Shown: positions 1-8,463 of the stretch, piece by piece
Layout of the letters: each line of letters opens with the position of its first letter
Numbering within the stretch: the first letter of the stretch is position 1
Source of the DNA: Ga0077555 sp963746315
Lineage (GTDB): Bacteria > Pseudomonadota > Alphaproteobacteria > Rhizobiales > Hyphomicrobiaceae
DNA: 64,000 nt
Direction of reading: 5' to 3'
Assembly: GCA_963746315.1 (NCBI GenBank)
Contig: CAVVAR010000012.1
Location: 1,426,001-1,490,000 of the forward strand
Program-made: the position numbers and the translations under genes
Notes under the pieces: generated by a model
Databases searched by the model: none
What the model was told of the DNA's origin: nothing
Seen by the model: the letters and a program-made list of their open reading frames with translations, nothing else

Positions 1-960
1 CGCCGCCATGGCGAAGCCGCCGAGGCCGACCGTCTCGACGATCGCCGAGTCGCCCATGTCGGGGTTGGCGTCGGCGGCGCTGAAGCCCGGGAAATAAAGC
101 CCTTGCGGCATCTCGACGGGAGCCGCGAACCAACGGTCGCCGGTGGCCGAGACGTGAATGCCGAAGTCGGTGCCGTTGCGGCACATGGCCGTGACGACCG
201 TCGAGCCGTCGATGCCGCGCACCGGGTCCATGATGGCCTTGCCCATGGCCATGGCGACGTTGAGGTGGAACTGGTCGTTGCCGGCGATGAAGGCGAGCGC
301 GCGGGCGAGGGTCTCTCCGCCGGGCGATGTGCGGGCCATCGCGGGGGCGAGCTGGCGCAGCAGCAAGGAGGAGCAGGCGACGTTGCGCTGGTGCATCTCG
401 TCGCCCATGGTGAGGCCGCGTGCAATGAGCGGCTTCAGGGCGATGCCGCCGAGGTGGCGGAGCGCTGCACCGAGCAGCGGACCGAACTCGGCAGTCAACC
501 ACCGAATGCGATCGAGAACCTCGGCGTCGTTGCCGCCGAAGCGCATGACCTTGCCGAGCCCCTCGTTGATGGCGCAGTAGGCCCGGTTGCCGAAGGCGCG
601 GTTCTCGACGACGAGCAGCATCTGCGAGGGCGTCGTCATGCCGGTCATGGGACCGACGCAGTCGTGGTGGTGATTGGGCTCGAACGCGAACGCGCCAGCC
701 GCGGCCATGCGGCCGGCCTCGTCGAGATCGGCGGCCCAGCCTTCGACGACGGCAATGCCGGTGACGGCGCCGCGCATCGGGCCGCACATGCGCTCCCAGT
801 CGACCGGGGGGCCGGCATGCAGGATGCGCCGCTGACCGAGCCGGGGGAGAAGGTCGCGGGCGGCGACGACGTCGACCAGCCACGGATCTCCGGCCAGCAT
901 GCGCCGCAGCGCCTCGGCATTCGCGGACTCGATAACGGCGGCGGCATTCGGGCGGGACAT
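1..960 (-). CDS. DUF1116 protein, AllG/YlbE-like (3' end beyond window)
   Basis: The first 320 residues read without interruption from the ATG at 960 to the window edge. The protein resembles E. coli YlbE (AllG), a DUF1116 member of the oxamate carbamoyltransferase complex in anaerobic allantoin breakdown. Matching blocks include LHAGPPVDWERMCGPMRGA near the N-terminus, FEPNHHHDCVGPMTGMTT, NEGLGKVMRFG, MGDEMHQRN and NPDMGDSAI. The visible part covers about three quarters of the E. coli protein (about 420 aa). A small FdrA-like ORF lies 14 nt upstream on the same strand, which fits the fdrA-ylbE gene order of the ureide locus. DUF1116 also contains YahG, so the exact reaction is inferred. The family call is firm. 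Confidence 0.85.
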   Translation of the reverse strand, partial: MSRPNAAAVIESANAEALRRMLAGDPWLVDVVAARDLLPRLGQRRILHAGPPVDWERMCGPMRGAVTGIAVVEGWAADLDEAGRMAAAGAFAFEPNHHHDCVGPMTGMTTPSQMLLVVENRAFGNRAYCAINEGLGKVMRFGGNDAEVLDRIRWLTAEFGPLLGAALRHLGGIALKPLIARGLTMGDEMHQRNVACSSLLLRQLAPAMARTSPGGETLARALAFIAGNDQFHLNVAMAMGKAIMDPVRGIDGSTVVTAMCRNGTDFGIHVSATGDRWFAAPVEMPQGLYFPGFSAADANPDMGDSAIVETVGLGGFAMAA

Positions 961-974
961 GGCGGGCAAGATCC

Positions 975-1178
975 TCAAGTCGACAGCTTGGCGAGCAGGC
1001 GTGCCAGTCGCGGATTGCCGCCCGCGGGCGGCACCCAATCCACATGAGCGACCGGACGCCCCTGGCTCGCGAGCTCTGCCGCGAAGCTCTCGAGGCCGAC
1101 GTTGATCACCGTCGGGCCGTCGGTGAGCAATCGGCTCGCGCCTTCGGCCTGCGGGCCGTCATTGGGCTCGGGTGGCAT
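975..1178 (-). CDS. Stand-alone FdrA C-terminal-like small protein
   Basis: This is a 67-residue ORF starting at the ATG at 1178. Its core, TVINVGLESFAAEL followed by HVDWVPPAGGN and a leucine-rich end (RLARLLAKL), looks like the last 60 or so residues of FdrA/AllF proteins. FdrA is normally over 500 residues, with two succinyl-CoA-synthetase-like parts that are missing here. It sits 14 nt before the DUF1116 gene, so it is probably co-transcribed. It is either a genuine split C-terminal domain that works with the DUF1116 protein or the remnant of a deleted fdrA. No upstream FdrA sequence is visible between it and the next gene (stop at 1275). Confidence 0.6.
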   Translation of the reverse strand: MPPEPNDGPQAEGASRLLTDGPTVINVGLESFAAELASQGRPVAHVDWVPPAGGNPRLARLLAKLST

Positions 1179-1274
1179 GACTTCGATCCTCGGATGGCGC
1201 GGTGAGTGCAGGCGGACGGGATGCGACGATCATAGTCTCGAGATGGCCGGTGGCGCCAATGCGCGTCGTCGGCA

Positions 1275-1865
1275 TCACGACGTACGGCAACTCCGCCAGG
1301 CCGCGAAGATGCCCCTGATGTCGGATTGCGGCTCGCGCAGGAGCAGCGTTATTCCGACAGCCTCGACGGCCGACAGGGCCGCGAGGATGGTGGCGGCACG
1401 GAACGGCCATGCGGCCACGTCGCACAGCAGGAGCATGAGGCCGATGGCAACGGCGCCTACGGCGACCTTGACGAGGCGCGTGTGGTAGCTGGTCAACTGG
1501 CCGTACTTCCAGAACCCGACCGCGGCAGGCAACACCAGGCTGGCCACCAGCACTGCCACCAGCGTCAGCTCCTGACGCACCAGCTCGGGCCAGAGAATGA
1601 GCACCGACAGGCCGATGGCGGTATAGGCGACGGCGTCGGCGATCGTATCGAACTTGGCGCCGAAGGGCGTCGGACCGCCGGAAAGGCGCGCGACGAAGCC
1701 ATCGGCGGCATCGGTTGCGAACGAAATCGAGAGCAGCCATAGAAAGGCGATCTGCTCGCCGATCAGCGCGAGGTAGATCATGATGGGGGCGGCGATCAGC
1801 CGGAACCCGGTCAACAGGTTGGCCGGCGTCACCCCGCGCCCGTCATATTGCCAGCGAGCGCTCAT
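1275..1865 (-). CDS. CDP-alcohol phosphatidyltransferase family protein
   Basis: This is an integral membrane enzyme of 196 aa from the ATG at 1865. The complete family signature D-x2-DG-x2-AR-x8-G-x3-D-x3-D is present at DAADGFVARL...FGAKFDTIAD, which holds the metal-binding aspartates. Several hydrophobic segments follow. Such enzymes transfer a phosphatidyl group from CDP-diacylglycerol to an alcohol such as glycerol-phosphate; the acceptor cannot be read from sequence. The start is set by an ATGA overlap with the stop of the upstream EEP-family gene, so the two are translationally coupled. An in-frame start 48 nt further upstream would lie inside that gene and is less likely. Confidence 0.85.
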   Translation of the reverse strand: MSARWQYDGRGVTPANLLTGFRLIAAPIMIYLALIGEQIAFLWLLSISFATDAADGFVARLSGGPTPFGAKFDTIADAVAYTAIGLSVLILWPELVRQELTLVAVLVASLVLPAAVGFWKYGQLTSYHTRLVKVAVGAVAIGLMLLLCDVAAWPFRAATILAALSAVEAVGITLLLREPQSDIRGIFAAWRSCRTS

Positions 1866-2611
1866 AGCCGGAACCACGCTTGCAACGGATTGTGGTCGGA
1901 TAGCATGGACCACGGCGCGCCGGTCAGTCTCTTTGCGGCGACCGGGACGAGACCGCGGCAGTAGATGCGGTCCATGGGCAGCATCGGAGCCCAGGCCGGG
2001 AACGTGCGGGCGTGATTGCCGTTTAACGTTTGGAACGCCTCGGTCAATCCGAGCCGGCTCTGCGATACCGCGAGACCGGACCAGTCATTGAAGTCGCCAG
2101 CGACGATCAGCGGCTCGTCGGCTGGGACATGCTCGGCGATGCGCTCGGTCAGGAGTCGCACTTGCGAACGCCGCTCCCGTCCGAGAAAGCCGAAATGGAC
2201 GCAGACGACGTGCAGGCGCCGGTCCGAGCCAGAGACCGCGAGGCACCCGTGCAACAGGCTTCGGCTGGCCTGCAGCGGATAGGGAAAGTCCGGGATGTTC
2301 TCCCAGCTTTCAAAGGGGTAGCGGCTGAGAATGGCGTTGCCATGGTGGCCTTCGTCGTAGATTGCGTTCTTCCCATAGGCGAAGTGCGGCCAAATGCTAT
2401 CGGCGATGAACTCGAACTGCGAATCGTCCGGCCAACCCGCATGCCGGGTCGCGTGGCGCTGGTGCTCGCCGAGGGCCTCCTGCAGGAACACGATATCAGC
2501 TCCAGACTCGGCGAGTGCGGTGCGCATTCTCGGTAGCACGAACCTCCCATTCAGGCTGCTGAAGCCTTTGTGGATATTGTAGGTCACGACACTGAGCTCG
2601 GTGACGGGCAT
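1862..2611 (-). CDS. Endonuclease/exonuclease/phosphatase (EEP) family protein
   Basis: The 249-aa protein has the EEP fold hallmarks: N-terminal VVTYNIHKG, the metal ligand E in DIVFLQEAL, the catalytic region VAGDFNDW and the terminal SDHNPL motif. EEP enzymes are Mg-dependent phosphodiesterases or phosphatases. Small versions beside phospholipid-synthesis genes, such as ybhP next to clsB in E. coli, are common. Here the stop overlaps the start of the CDP-alcohol phosphatidyltransferase by 4 nt. A role in lipid or headgroup hydrolysis is therefore plausible but is inference. No signal peptide is visible, so it is probably cytoplasmic. Confidence 0.85.
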   Translation of the reverse strand: MPVTELSVVTYNIHKGFSSLNGRFVLPRMRTALAESGADIVFLQEALGEHQRHATRHAGWPDDSQFEFIADSIWPHFAYGKNAIYDEGHHGNAILSRYPFESWENIPDFPYPLQASRSLLHGCLAVSGSDRRLHVVCVHFGFLGRERRSQVRLLTERIAEHVPADEPLIVAGDFNDWSGLAVSQSRLGLTEAFQTLNGNHARTFPAWAPMLPMDRIYCRGLVPVAAKRLTGAPWSMLSDHNPLQAWFRL

Positions 2612-2801
2612 GAACAGATCTGGACCAACCTCTCGATGCGCCGCCTAGCTACCACGACCGAGGCCGGAAAGGCAGCAGACGCAGCGTGACGGGGTGAGCC
2701 GTGATGTCGCGTGTTAAAAGTGCTCCGAGCGAAGGCCGGCCGTCAACCCACCGAGAACATCCGCGAACGTCGATCGTTCGCGAGCGGCCGTCCGGGCAAC
2801 G

Positions 2802-4124
2802 TCAGGGCTTGCGCTCGATCACGGCGGCGACGGCGCGCGCTGTAGCGCACATTTCGCGGTCGGTGCCGGGGGCGCCGGCCAGGATGCAGCCGAGGGGAAG
2901 TCCGTTGCCGGCGAGGCCGACGGGCACGGTGACGATCGGGCCGCCGATCGAGGTCCAGGGCGAGATGAAGCGGGGATCGCCGGTCCATTCGAGGCCTTTG
3001 GGGGCCGTATCGGGGGCGGCGGGCCAAAGGAAGGCGTCGGCGTCGGGGCTCGCGGCCAGAACGAGCGAGCGCAGGTCGTCCAGGCGGGCGCGCTCCGCCA
3101 GATACCGGCTCGTCGGAATGGCGAGCCCATCCGCGACGGCAGCCAGGAACTTGGTGCCGATGAGGCCCGGCGCGAGCGCGCGTGCGTAGGCGTAGTTGCG
3201 GCCCAGCTCGAAGAGCATGGTCGAGCGCTGCAGGGTGAAGATCTCCTCGAACGATATCGCCGAGGACCAGCGCGTTACCGTGTGACCGCCGCTGGCGAGG
3301 CTGTCGGCGGCGGCGAGCCATCCGGCGCGGACCTCGTCCGTCGCGGCGGCGAGATGCGGGTCCTCCGGCAGGACGATCTGGAGCTTTGGCTTGGGCGCGG
3401 CGCGGGGCACGACGAACGGGGAGGCGGCCGCCTCGTAGAGGGTCACGGCATCGTCGACGCAATAGCCGTAGAAGCCGACCGTGTCGTAGGACGGCGCCAG
3501 AGGCGCGATGCCGTGAATGCAGGTCGAGCGCGTGGATGGCTTGAACGCGGCAATCCCACAGTAGGCGGCAGGGCGGTTCACGGAGGCGACAGTCTGGGTG
3601 CCGAGGGCTGCGGGCACCATGCCGGCCGAAACCGCCGCGCCCGAGCCCGAGGACGAGCCGCCGGGAGTGTGGGCTGGATTGTGGGGGTTGCGGGCAGGCG
3701 AGGGGTCGAAGAAGGCGAACTCGGTGGTGTGCAGCTTGCCGAGGACGAGCATGCCCTGACGGCGAAGCTGCTGGACGATCTCGGCATCGGCCGTCGGTGG
3801 CGGTGCATCGGCGCGGGAACGGCTGTTGCAGCGCGTCGGCAGGCCGGCGACGTCGATGATGTCCTTGACGCCGAGCGGAATGCCGTGGAGCGGACCGCGG
3901 AGCTTGCCGTTACGGGCCTCGGTCTCGAGCGCCGCAGCCTCGGCGCGGGCGCCGGCGAGGTCGAGCTGGCGCCAGGCCTGCACCGCACCGTCGACCGCCT
4001 CGATGCGCCCGATATAGCGCTCGAGCAGGGCGACGGGGGACAGCTCGCCCGTGGCGATGGAGCGGGCCAGATCACGCAGGCGACCGGGGTCGAGGGCGAG
4101 CGAGGTCGAGGCAGAGGTTGGCAT
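2802..4124 (-). CDS. Amidase (amidase-signature family)
   Basis: This is a 440-aa amidase-signature enzyme that hydrolyses an amide bond with a Ser-cisSer-Lys triad. The Gly/Ser signature GGSSSGSGAAVSAGMVPAAL and the upstream lysine in GVKDIIDV are both intact. The start is the ATG at 4124 (MPTSASTSLALD); the frame stays open further upstream but loses family character there. It is divergent from hyuA-hyuB across a 204-nt region that should hold both promoters. Divergence from a hydantoinase-type pair suggests that it processes a carbamoyl or amide intermediate of the same pathway. AtzF-like allophanate hydrolase is less likely because the C-terminal AtzF domain is absent. Confidence 0.85.
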   Translation of the reverse strand: MPTSASTSLALDPGRLRDLARSIATGELSPVALLERYIGRIEAVDGAVQAWRQLDLAGARAEAAALETEARNGKLRGPLHGIPLGVKDIIDVAGLPTRCNSRSRADAPPPTADAEIVQQLRRQGMLVLGKLHTTEFAFFDPSPARNPHNPAHTPGGSSSGSGAAVSAGMVPAALGTQTVASVNRPAAYCGIAAFKPSTRSTCIHGIAPLAPSYDTVGFYGYCVDDAVTLYEAAASPFVVPRAAPKPKLQIVLPEDPHLAAATDEVRAGWLAAADSLASGGHTVTRWSSAISFEEIFTLQRSTMLFELGRNYAYARALAPGLIGTKFLAAVADGLAIPTSRYLAERARLDDLRSLVLAASPDADAFLWPAAPDTAPKGLEWTGDPRFISPWTSIGGPIVTVPVGLAGNGLPLGCILAGAPGTDREMCATARAVAAVIERKP

Positions 4125-4328
4125 CCGGTGTTCCGCTGTATGGGTCGCCGCCAATGGTGGTGGAGGCACATCTAGAACGCATTGTGCGCTCAACTCGCGC
4201 ATCGCGCGAAGCAAAAAGAATGGGCGGAGTGCGGGCGCATCCATCATTCCGCGGCCGGTCGGCGGCTTGTCTCGAGGCCGGGGTTCTGTAAGGCTCGGCG
4301 CAACGAAGCACAGCAGGCGGCGAGGCGA

Positions 4329-6422
4329 ATGGGCAGGACATCGAGGCTCGGTTCCGACATCGGCGGGACCTTCACGGATCTCGTGCTGGCGAGCGACGAC
4401 GGCACGACGTTCGAGATCGGGAAGGTGCTGACGACGCCCGATGCGCCGGACGATGCGGTGGTGGAAGGCGCCGGGCAGGTGATGGCGGCCGCTGGTGTGA
4501 CAGGCGAGGCCGTGGCGCACGTGATCCACGGGACGACGCTCTTCACCAACGCACTGATCGAGAGGAAGGGCGCGCGCACGGCGCTGATCACGACGCGCGG
4601 GTTTCGTGATGCGCTCGAGATCGCGCGCGAGCACCGCTACGACATGTACGATCTGCGCATGAAGCGGCCGGTGCCCCTGGCGCCGCGGCACCTGCGCTTC
4701 GAGGTCGATGAGCGCGTCCTCGTCGACGGGACGGTGCTGAAGCCGCTCGACGAGACGAGTGTGCATGCTCTCATCCCGCAGCTGAAAGCCGAAGGCGTGG
4801 AGGCGATCGGGATCACGCTGCTGCATTCCTACGTCAACGACGCGCACGAGCGGCGGGTGGCCGAGATCATCACTGCGGCATTGCCGAGCGTCGCGATCAC
4901 GGTCTCGAGTGATCTGGTGCCGGAGATCCGCGAGTATGACCGGACGTCGACGACGCTCGCGAACGTCTATGTGAAGCGGATCGCGGAGCGCTATCTCGGG
5001 CGGCTGCAGGATCGCCTGGTCGGGGAGCAGGGCATCGAGGGTGCGCTCTATGTCATGCAGTCGAACGGTGGCGTCAGCCGGATCGAGGAGGCGACACGGT
5101 ATCCGGTGCGGCTCGTCGAGTCGGGGCCGGCGGCGGGCGCGCTGGCGGCGGCTTACTATGGCGCGCTGACGGGGCACCTCGACTTATTGTCGTTCGACAT
5201 GGGCGGCACGACGGCGAAAGCCTGCATCATCGACAAGGGCGAGCCGCTGATCGCGCCCGAGTTCGAGGTGGCGCGCGAGTACCAGTTCAAGAAGGGGTCG
5301 GGCCTGCCGGTGAAGGTCTCGGTGATCGAGATGATCGAGATCGGCACGGGAGGCGGCTCGATCGCGCGGGTGGACGGGCTCAGGCGGTTACAGGTCGGCC
5401 CGCAGAGCGCGGGCGCCAGGCCCGGTCCCGTCGCCTATGGACAAGGCGGGACCGAGCCGACCGTGACGGATGCGGATCTGGTGCTCGGCTATCTCGATCC
5501 GGGCTTTTTCCTTGGCGGTCGCATGAGCCTCGACGTGGGGGGCGCGAGGGCGGCCATCGCGACGAAGGTCGGTGAGCCGCTCGGGCTCGACGCGACGGCA
5601 GCGGCCTGGGGCATCCATCAGCTCGCCAACGAGGCGATGGCATCCGCGGCGCGCATCCACGCGATCGAGCGCGGCAAGGATGCCTCGCGGTTCCCGATCT
5701 TCGCGTTCGGCGGCGCGGGCCCGGTGCACGCCTATGGCGTGGCGCGCATTCTGCGGTCCTCGCGCGTCATCTATCCGCTGGGCGCCGGCGTCATGAGCGC
5801 CATCGGTATGCTGACGGCGCCGCTGGCATTCGACTTCGTGAGGACGTTCCCGGGCAGTCTCGACAACATGGACTGGGCGGGTGCGATGCGCGTGATCGAC
5901 AGCATGGAAAGCGAAGGCCGCGAAATCATCGGGAAAAGCGTGGCTGAGGGGGATATCCGCTTCCAGCGGTTCGCAGACATGCGCTACCGCAAGCAGGGCT
6001 ACGACGTGCGCGTGCCGGTCCCGGCCGGCAGGCTGGATGCCCGCAGCAGCGCCGACATCAAGGCCCGTTTCGAGGAGGTGTTCGAGCGGCTCTACGGGCA
6101 TGTCATTCCGAACACGCCGATCGACATTCTGTCGTGGCGCGTCATCGCGCTCGGGCCCAAACCCGACTTGACGCTGCCGACCATCGAGGCGGCGCGCGGT
6201 GGCGCGAAGGAGGCACTGAAGAGCCATCGCGCCGTCTACATTCCAGGCGAGCGCGCCTTTCGGGAGGTGCCCGTCTACGATCGCTACCGGTTGGCAGCGG
6301 GCGCCGTGCTCGAGGGGCCGGCCGTGATCGAGGAGCGGGAATCGACCGTCGTCATCAACGGGCCCGGGACGATCCGCACCGACGAATGGTCCAATCTCGT
6401 CGTCGATATCGCGCCGGCCTGA
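4329..6422 (+). CDS. hyuA: Hydantoinase/oxoprolinase family protein, subunit A
   Basis: This is a 697-aa HyuA-type subunit. The N-terminal SDIGGTFTDLVL and the second actin-like ATPase motif LSFDMGGTTAKACI are diagnostic of the ATP-dependent hydantoinase/5-oxoprolinase/acetone carboxylase family. The region GAGPVHAYGVAR is also typical. The ATG at 4329 puts the conserved SDIGGTFTD at residues 8-16; the open frame extends further left but without similarity. The partner hyuB begins 48 nt downstream. Together they would open a cyclic imide or lactam ring (N-methylhydantoin or 5-oxoproline type) with ATP. Substrate cannot be assigned from sequence. Confidence 0.9.
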   Translation: MGRTSRLGSDIGGTFTDLVLASDDGTTFEIGKVLTTPDAPDDAVVEGAGQVMAAAGVTGEAVAHVIHGTTLFTNALIERKGARTALITTRGFRDALEIAREHRYDMYDLRMKRPVPLAPRHLRFEVDERVLVDGTVLKPLDETSVHALIPQLKAEGVEAIGITLLHSYVNDAHERRVAEIITAALPSVAITVSSDLVPEIREYDRTSTTLANVYVKRIAERYLGRLQDRLVGEQGIEGALYVMQSNGGVSRIEEATRYPVRLVESGPAAGALAAAYYGALTGHLDLLSFDMGGTTAKACIIDKGEPLIAPEFEVAREYQFKKGSGLPVKVSVIEMIEIGTGGGSIARVDGLRRLQVGPQSAGARPGPVAYGQGGTEPTVTDADLVLGYLDPGFFLGGRMSLDVGGARAAIATKVGEPLGLDATAAAWGIHQLANEAMASAARIHAIERGKDASRFPIFAFGGAGPVHAYGVARILRSSRVIYPLGAGVMSAIGMLTAPLAFDFVRTFPGSLDNMDWAGAMRVIDSMESEGREIIGKSVAEGDIRFQRFADMRYRKQGYDVRVPVPAGRLDARSSADIKARFEEVFERLYGHVIPNTPIDILSWRVIALGPKPDLTLPTIEAARGGAKEALKSHRAVYIPGERAFREVPVYDRYRLAAGAVLEGPAVIEERESTVVINGPGTIRTDEWSNLVVDIAPA

Positions 6423-6470
6423 GGCCGAAATTGCCGACCCTCGCCACAACGCATTTCCAGACGGTACCCC

Positions 6471-8174
6471 ATGCCCATCGACCAGATCACGCTCGACATT
6501 CTCTGGAGCCGGCTCATCGCCACGGTGAACGAGCAGGCGGCCGCACTCATACGCACGTCGTTCACGGCGATCGTGCGGGACTCCGGTGACCTTGCCGCGG
6601 CTGTGTTCGACCGGCGCGGCCGCATGGTCGCCCAATCGGTGACGGGCACGCCCGGCCACATCAACCCGATGGCGACGGGCATGGTGCATTTCCTCGAGCG
6701 CTTCCCGATCGACACACTGAAGCCAGGCGACGTGCTCATCACCAACGACCCGTGGATGACCGCCTCGCAGATCAACGACCTGACGATCGCGACGCCGGTG
6801 TTCAAGAACGGCCGCGCCATCGCGCTCTTCGCCAACTGCTGCCACGCGCTCGACATCGGCGGCCGCGGTCTCGCCGCCGACAGCCGCTCGGTCTACGAGG
6901 AGGGGCTGTATCTGCCGCTGCTGAAGCTCGTGGATGCGGGCAAGCTGGTGGAGCCGATCTTCGATATCATCCGCGCGAACGTGCGCACTCCGGAGGAGGT
7001 GATCGGCGACATCCACTCGCAGATCATCGCCAACGAGGTGGGTGCCGAGCAGCTCCTGTCGTTCCTCGACGAGTTCGGCCTCGCCGACATCGAGGACCTC
7101 GCCGACGAGATCATCGACCGGACCGAGGCAGCGATGCGGGCCGCGATCCGTGCCATTCCTGACGGCGACTATCGCTCCGAGATGATGATCGACGGCTTCG
7201 ACGACAAGCCGATCAAGATTAACTGCTGCGTCCGGGTCAAGGGTGACGACCTCGAGGTGGATTACGCGGGCTCGAGCGGACAGGTGCCGCTCGGCGTCAA
7301 CGTGGCCCTCAATTATACGCAGGGCTACACGACCTACGGCATCAAGTGCGCGATCTCGCCCGAGGTGCCGAACAACGCGGGCAGCTTCCGGCCGGTTCGC
7401 ATCACGGCGCCCGAGGGCTCGATCCTCAATGCGGTGCATCCGGCGGCGGTGGGCGGACGGCATCTGGTCGGGCACTTCTGCCCGTCGACCGTCATGATGG
7501 CGCTGGCCGATGCGCTGCCCGAGAAGGTACAGGCGCCGGGCTTCGACGGCATCTGGAACAGCCAGCTCGAAGGCGAGCTCGGCGGCGAGGGGCACAAGCG
7601 GTTCGCCTACATCTGGTTCTCGGCGGGCGGCACCGGCGCCATGCACGGCAAGGACGGGCTCTCGGCGGTGGCCTATCCGTCGGGGATCGCGGGTTTCCCG
7701 GCCGAGGTGATCGAGGCGTCGTCGCCGATCGTCATGCACAAGCGCGAGCTCAGGCAGGATTCGGGCGGGCCGGGGCAATGGCGCGGAGGCTTGAGCCAGG
7801 TGATGGAGTACAGCGTCACCACGGGAAAGCCGGTCTACCTGCAAAGCTTCTACGAGCGCACGAAATTTCCAGCGCCAGGGCTGAAGGGTGGCTCGCCGGG
7901 TGTCGCGGGGCGGCTCTCGGCTACTCAGGAGAAGCAGCCCATCCCGAAAATCACGAGCCAGATCGAGCCGGGCGCCGTCGTGCGGATCGAGCTGCCGGGT
8001 GGCGGCGGCTTCGGCACGCCGCTCGCGCGTGATCCGCAAACCGTGCTGGCCGACGTGCGCGGCGGGTATGTCTCGAAAGAGGCCGCCGAGCGGGACTACG
8101 GCGTGGTCGTCGATACGACGCGCTGGGTGGTCGACGAGGCGGCGACGCGGGCGCGGAGGGCGGCCAGCGGGTAG
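6471..8174 (+). CDS. hyuB: Hydantoinase B/oxoprolinase family protein
   Basis: The 567-aa protein is the partner subunit of the preceding hyuA. Family landmarks are LWSRLIATVNEQAAALIRTSFT near the N-terminus (read as two blocks), the Asp-rich metal region VLITNDPWM, the core FANCCHALDIGG and the C-terminal glycine-rich IELPGGGGFGTPLARD. The length is normal for HyuB. It probably forms a heteromeric complex with HyuA in the cytoplasm. It ends about 100 nt before a pair of palindromic repeats. Confidence 0.9.
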   Translation: MPIDQITLDILWSRLIATVNEQAAALIRTSFTAIVRDSGDLAAAVFDRRGRMVAQSVTGTPGHINPMATGMVHFLERFPIDTLKPGDVLITNDPWMTASQINDLTIATPVFKNGRAIALFANCCHALDIGGRGLAADSRSVYEEGLYLPLLKLVDAGKLVEPIFDIIRANVRTPEEVIGDIHSQIIANEVGAEQLLSFLDEFGLADIEDLADEIIDRTEAAMRAAIRAIPDGDYRSEMMIDGFDDKPIKINCCVRVKGDDLEVDYAGSSGQVPLGVNVALNYTQGYTTYGIKCAISPEVPNNAGSFRPVRITAPEGSILNAVHPAAVGGRHLVGHFCPSTVMMALADALPEKVQAPGFDGIWNSQLEGELGGEGHKRFAYIWFSAGGTGAMHGKDGLSAVAYPSGIAGFPAEVIEASSPIVMHKRELRQDSGGPGQWRGGLSQVMEYSVTTGKPVYLQSFYERTKFPAPGLKGGSPGVAGRLSATQEKQPIPKITSQIEPGAVVRIELPGGGGFGTPLARDPQTVLADVRGGYVSKEAAERDYGVVVDTTRWVVDEAATRARRAASG

Positions 8175-8277
8175 AGATCTCAGCCGACTCGTTCCGGCAT
8201 CCAAAAATGGTCCGTCGTGCGTTGATATCCGACGGCGCAGGGGTGCGCCCACGTGCGATCTGAGGCACAATCGCGCG

Positions 8278-8353
8278 AGTGTGGCGTCGCGCCTTAGTTG
8301 CCTGATAGTTCGGCTCGCTCGGAGGCAACTAAGGCGCGATAGACGCCACACTA
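8278..8353. repeat. Palindromic unit, type a, copy 1
   Basis: This is a 76-bp hairpin with tips AGTGTGGCGTC and GACGCCACACTA. The stem interior is GCGCCTTAGTTGCC on the left, with its near-perfect complement on the right; the right arm has three extra bases. The loop is about 20 nt. A second copy with about six differences sits at 30648-30725. It lies between hyuB and the E1-alpha gene. Confidence 0.8.
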
Positions 8354-8367
8354 AGCTGTTGATTTCT

Positions 8368-8442
8368 CTAGTGGCCCTTGTGTCGCGCCTAAATCGGAAG
8401 CGGTTCCGGCCATGATGCGATTTAGGCGCGACGGGCCACTAG
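8368..8442. repeat. Palindromic unit, type d, copy 1
   Basis: This is a 75-bp hairpin beginning CTAGTGGCCC and ending GGGCCACTAG, with an internal arm GTCGCGCCTAAATCG and its complement. It is identical to the unit at 30903-30977 except for one base in the loop. It lies 21 nt before the start of the E1-alpha gene, so it could affect that gene's 5' mRNA. Confidence 0.85.
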
Positions 8443-8463
8443 CCTGCTCGGAAAGGATCTGCC

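Noticed and set aside
5388..8351. A 987-codon open frame on the minus strand opposite hyuA-hyuB
   Set aside because: It is antisense to two well-supported genes, is Arg/His-rich without motifs and is a common artefact of GC-rich DNA.
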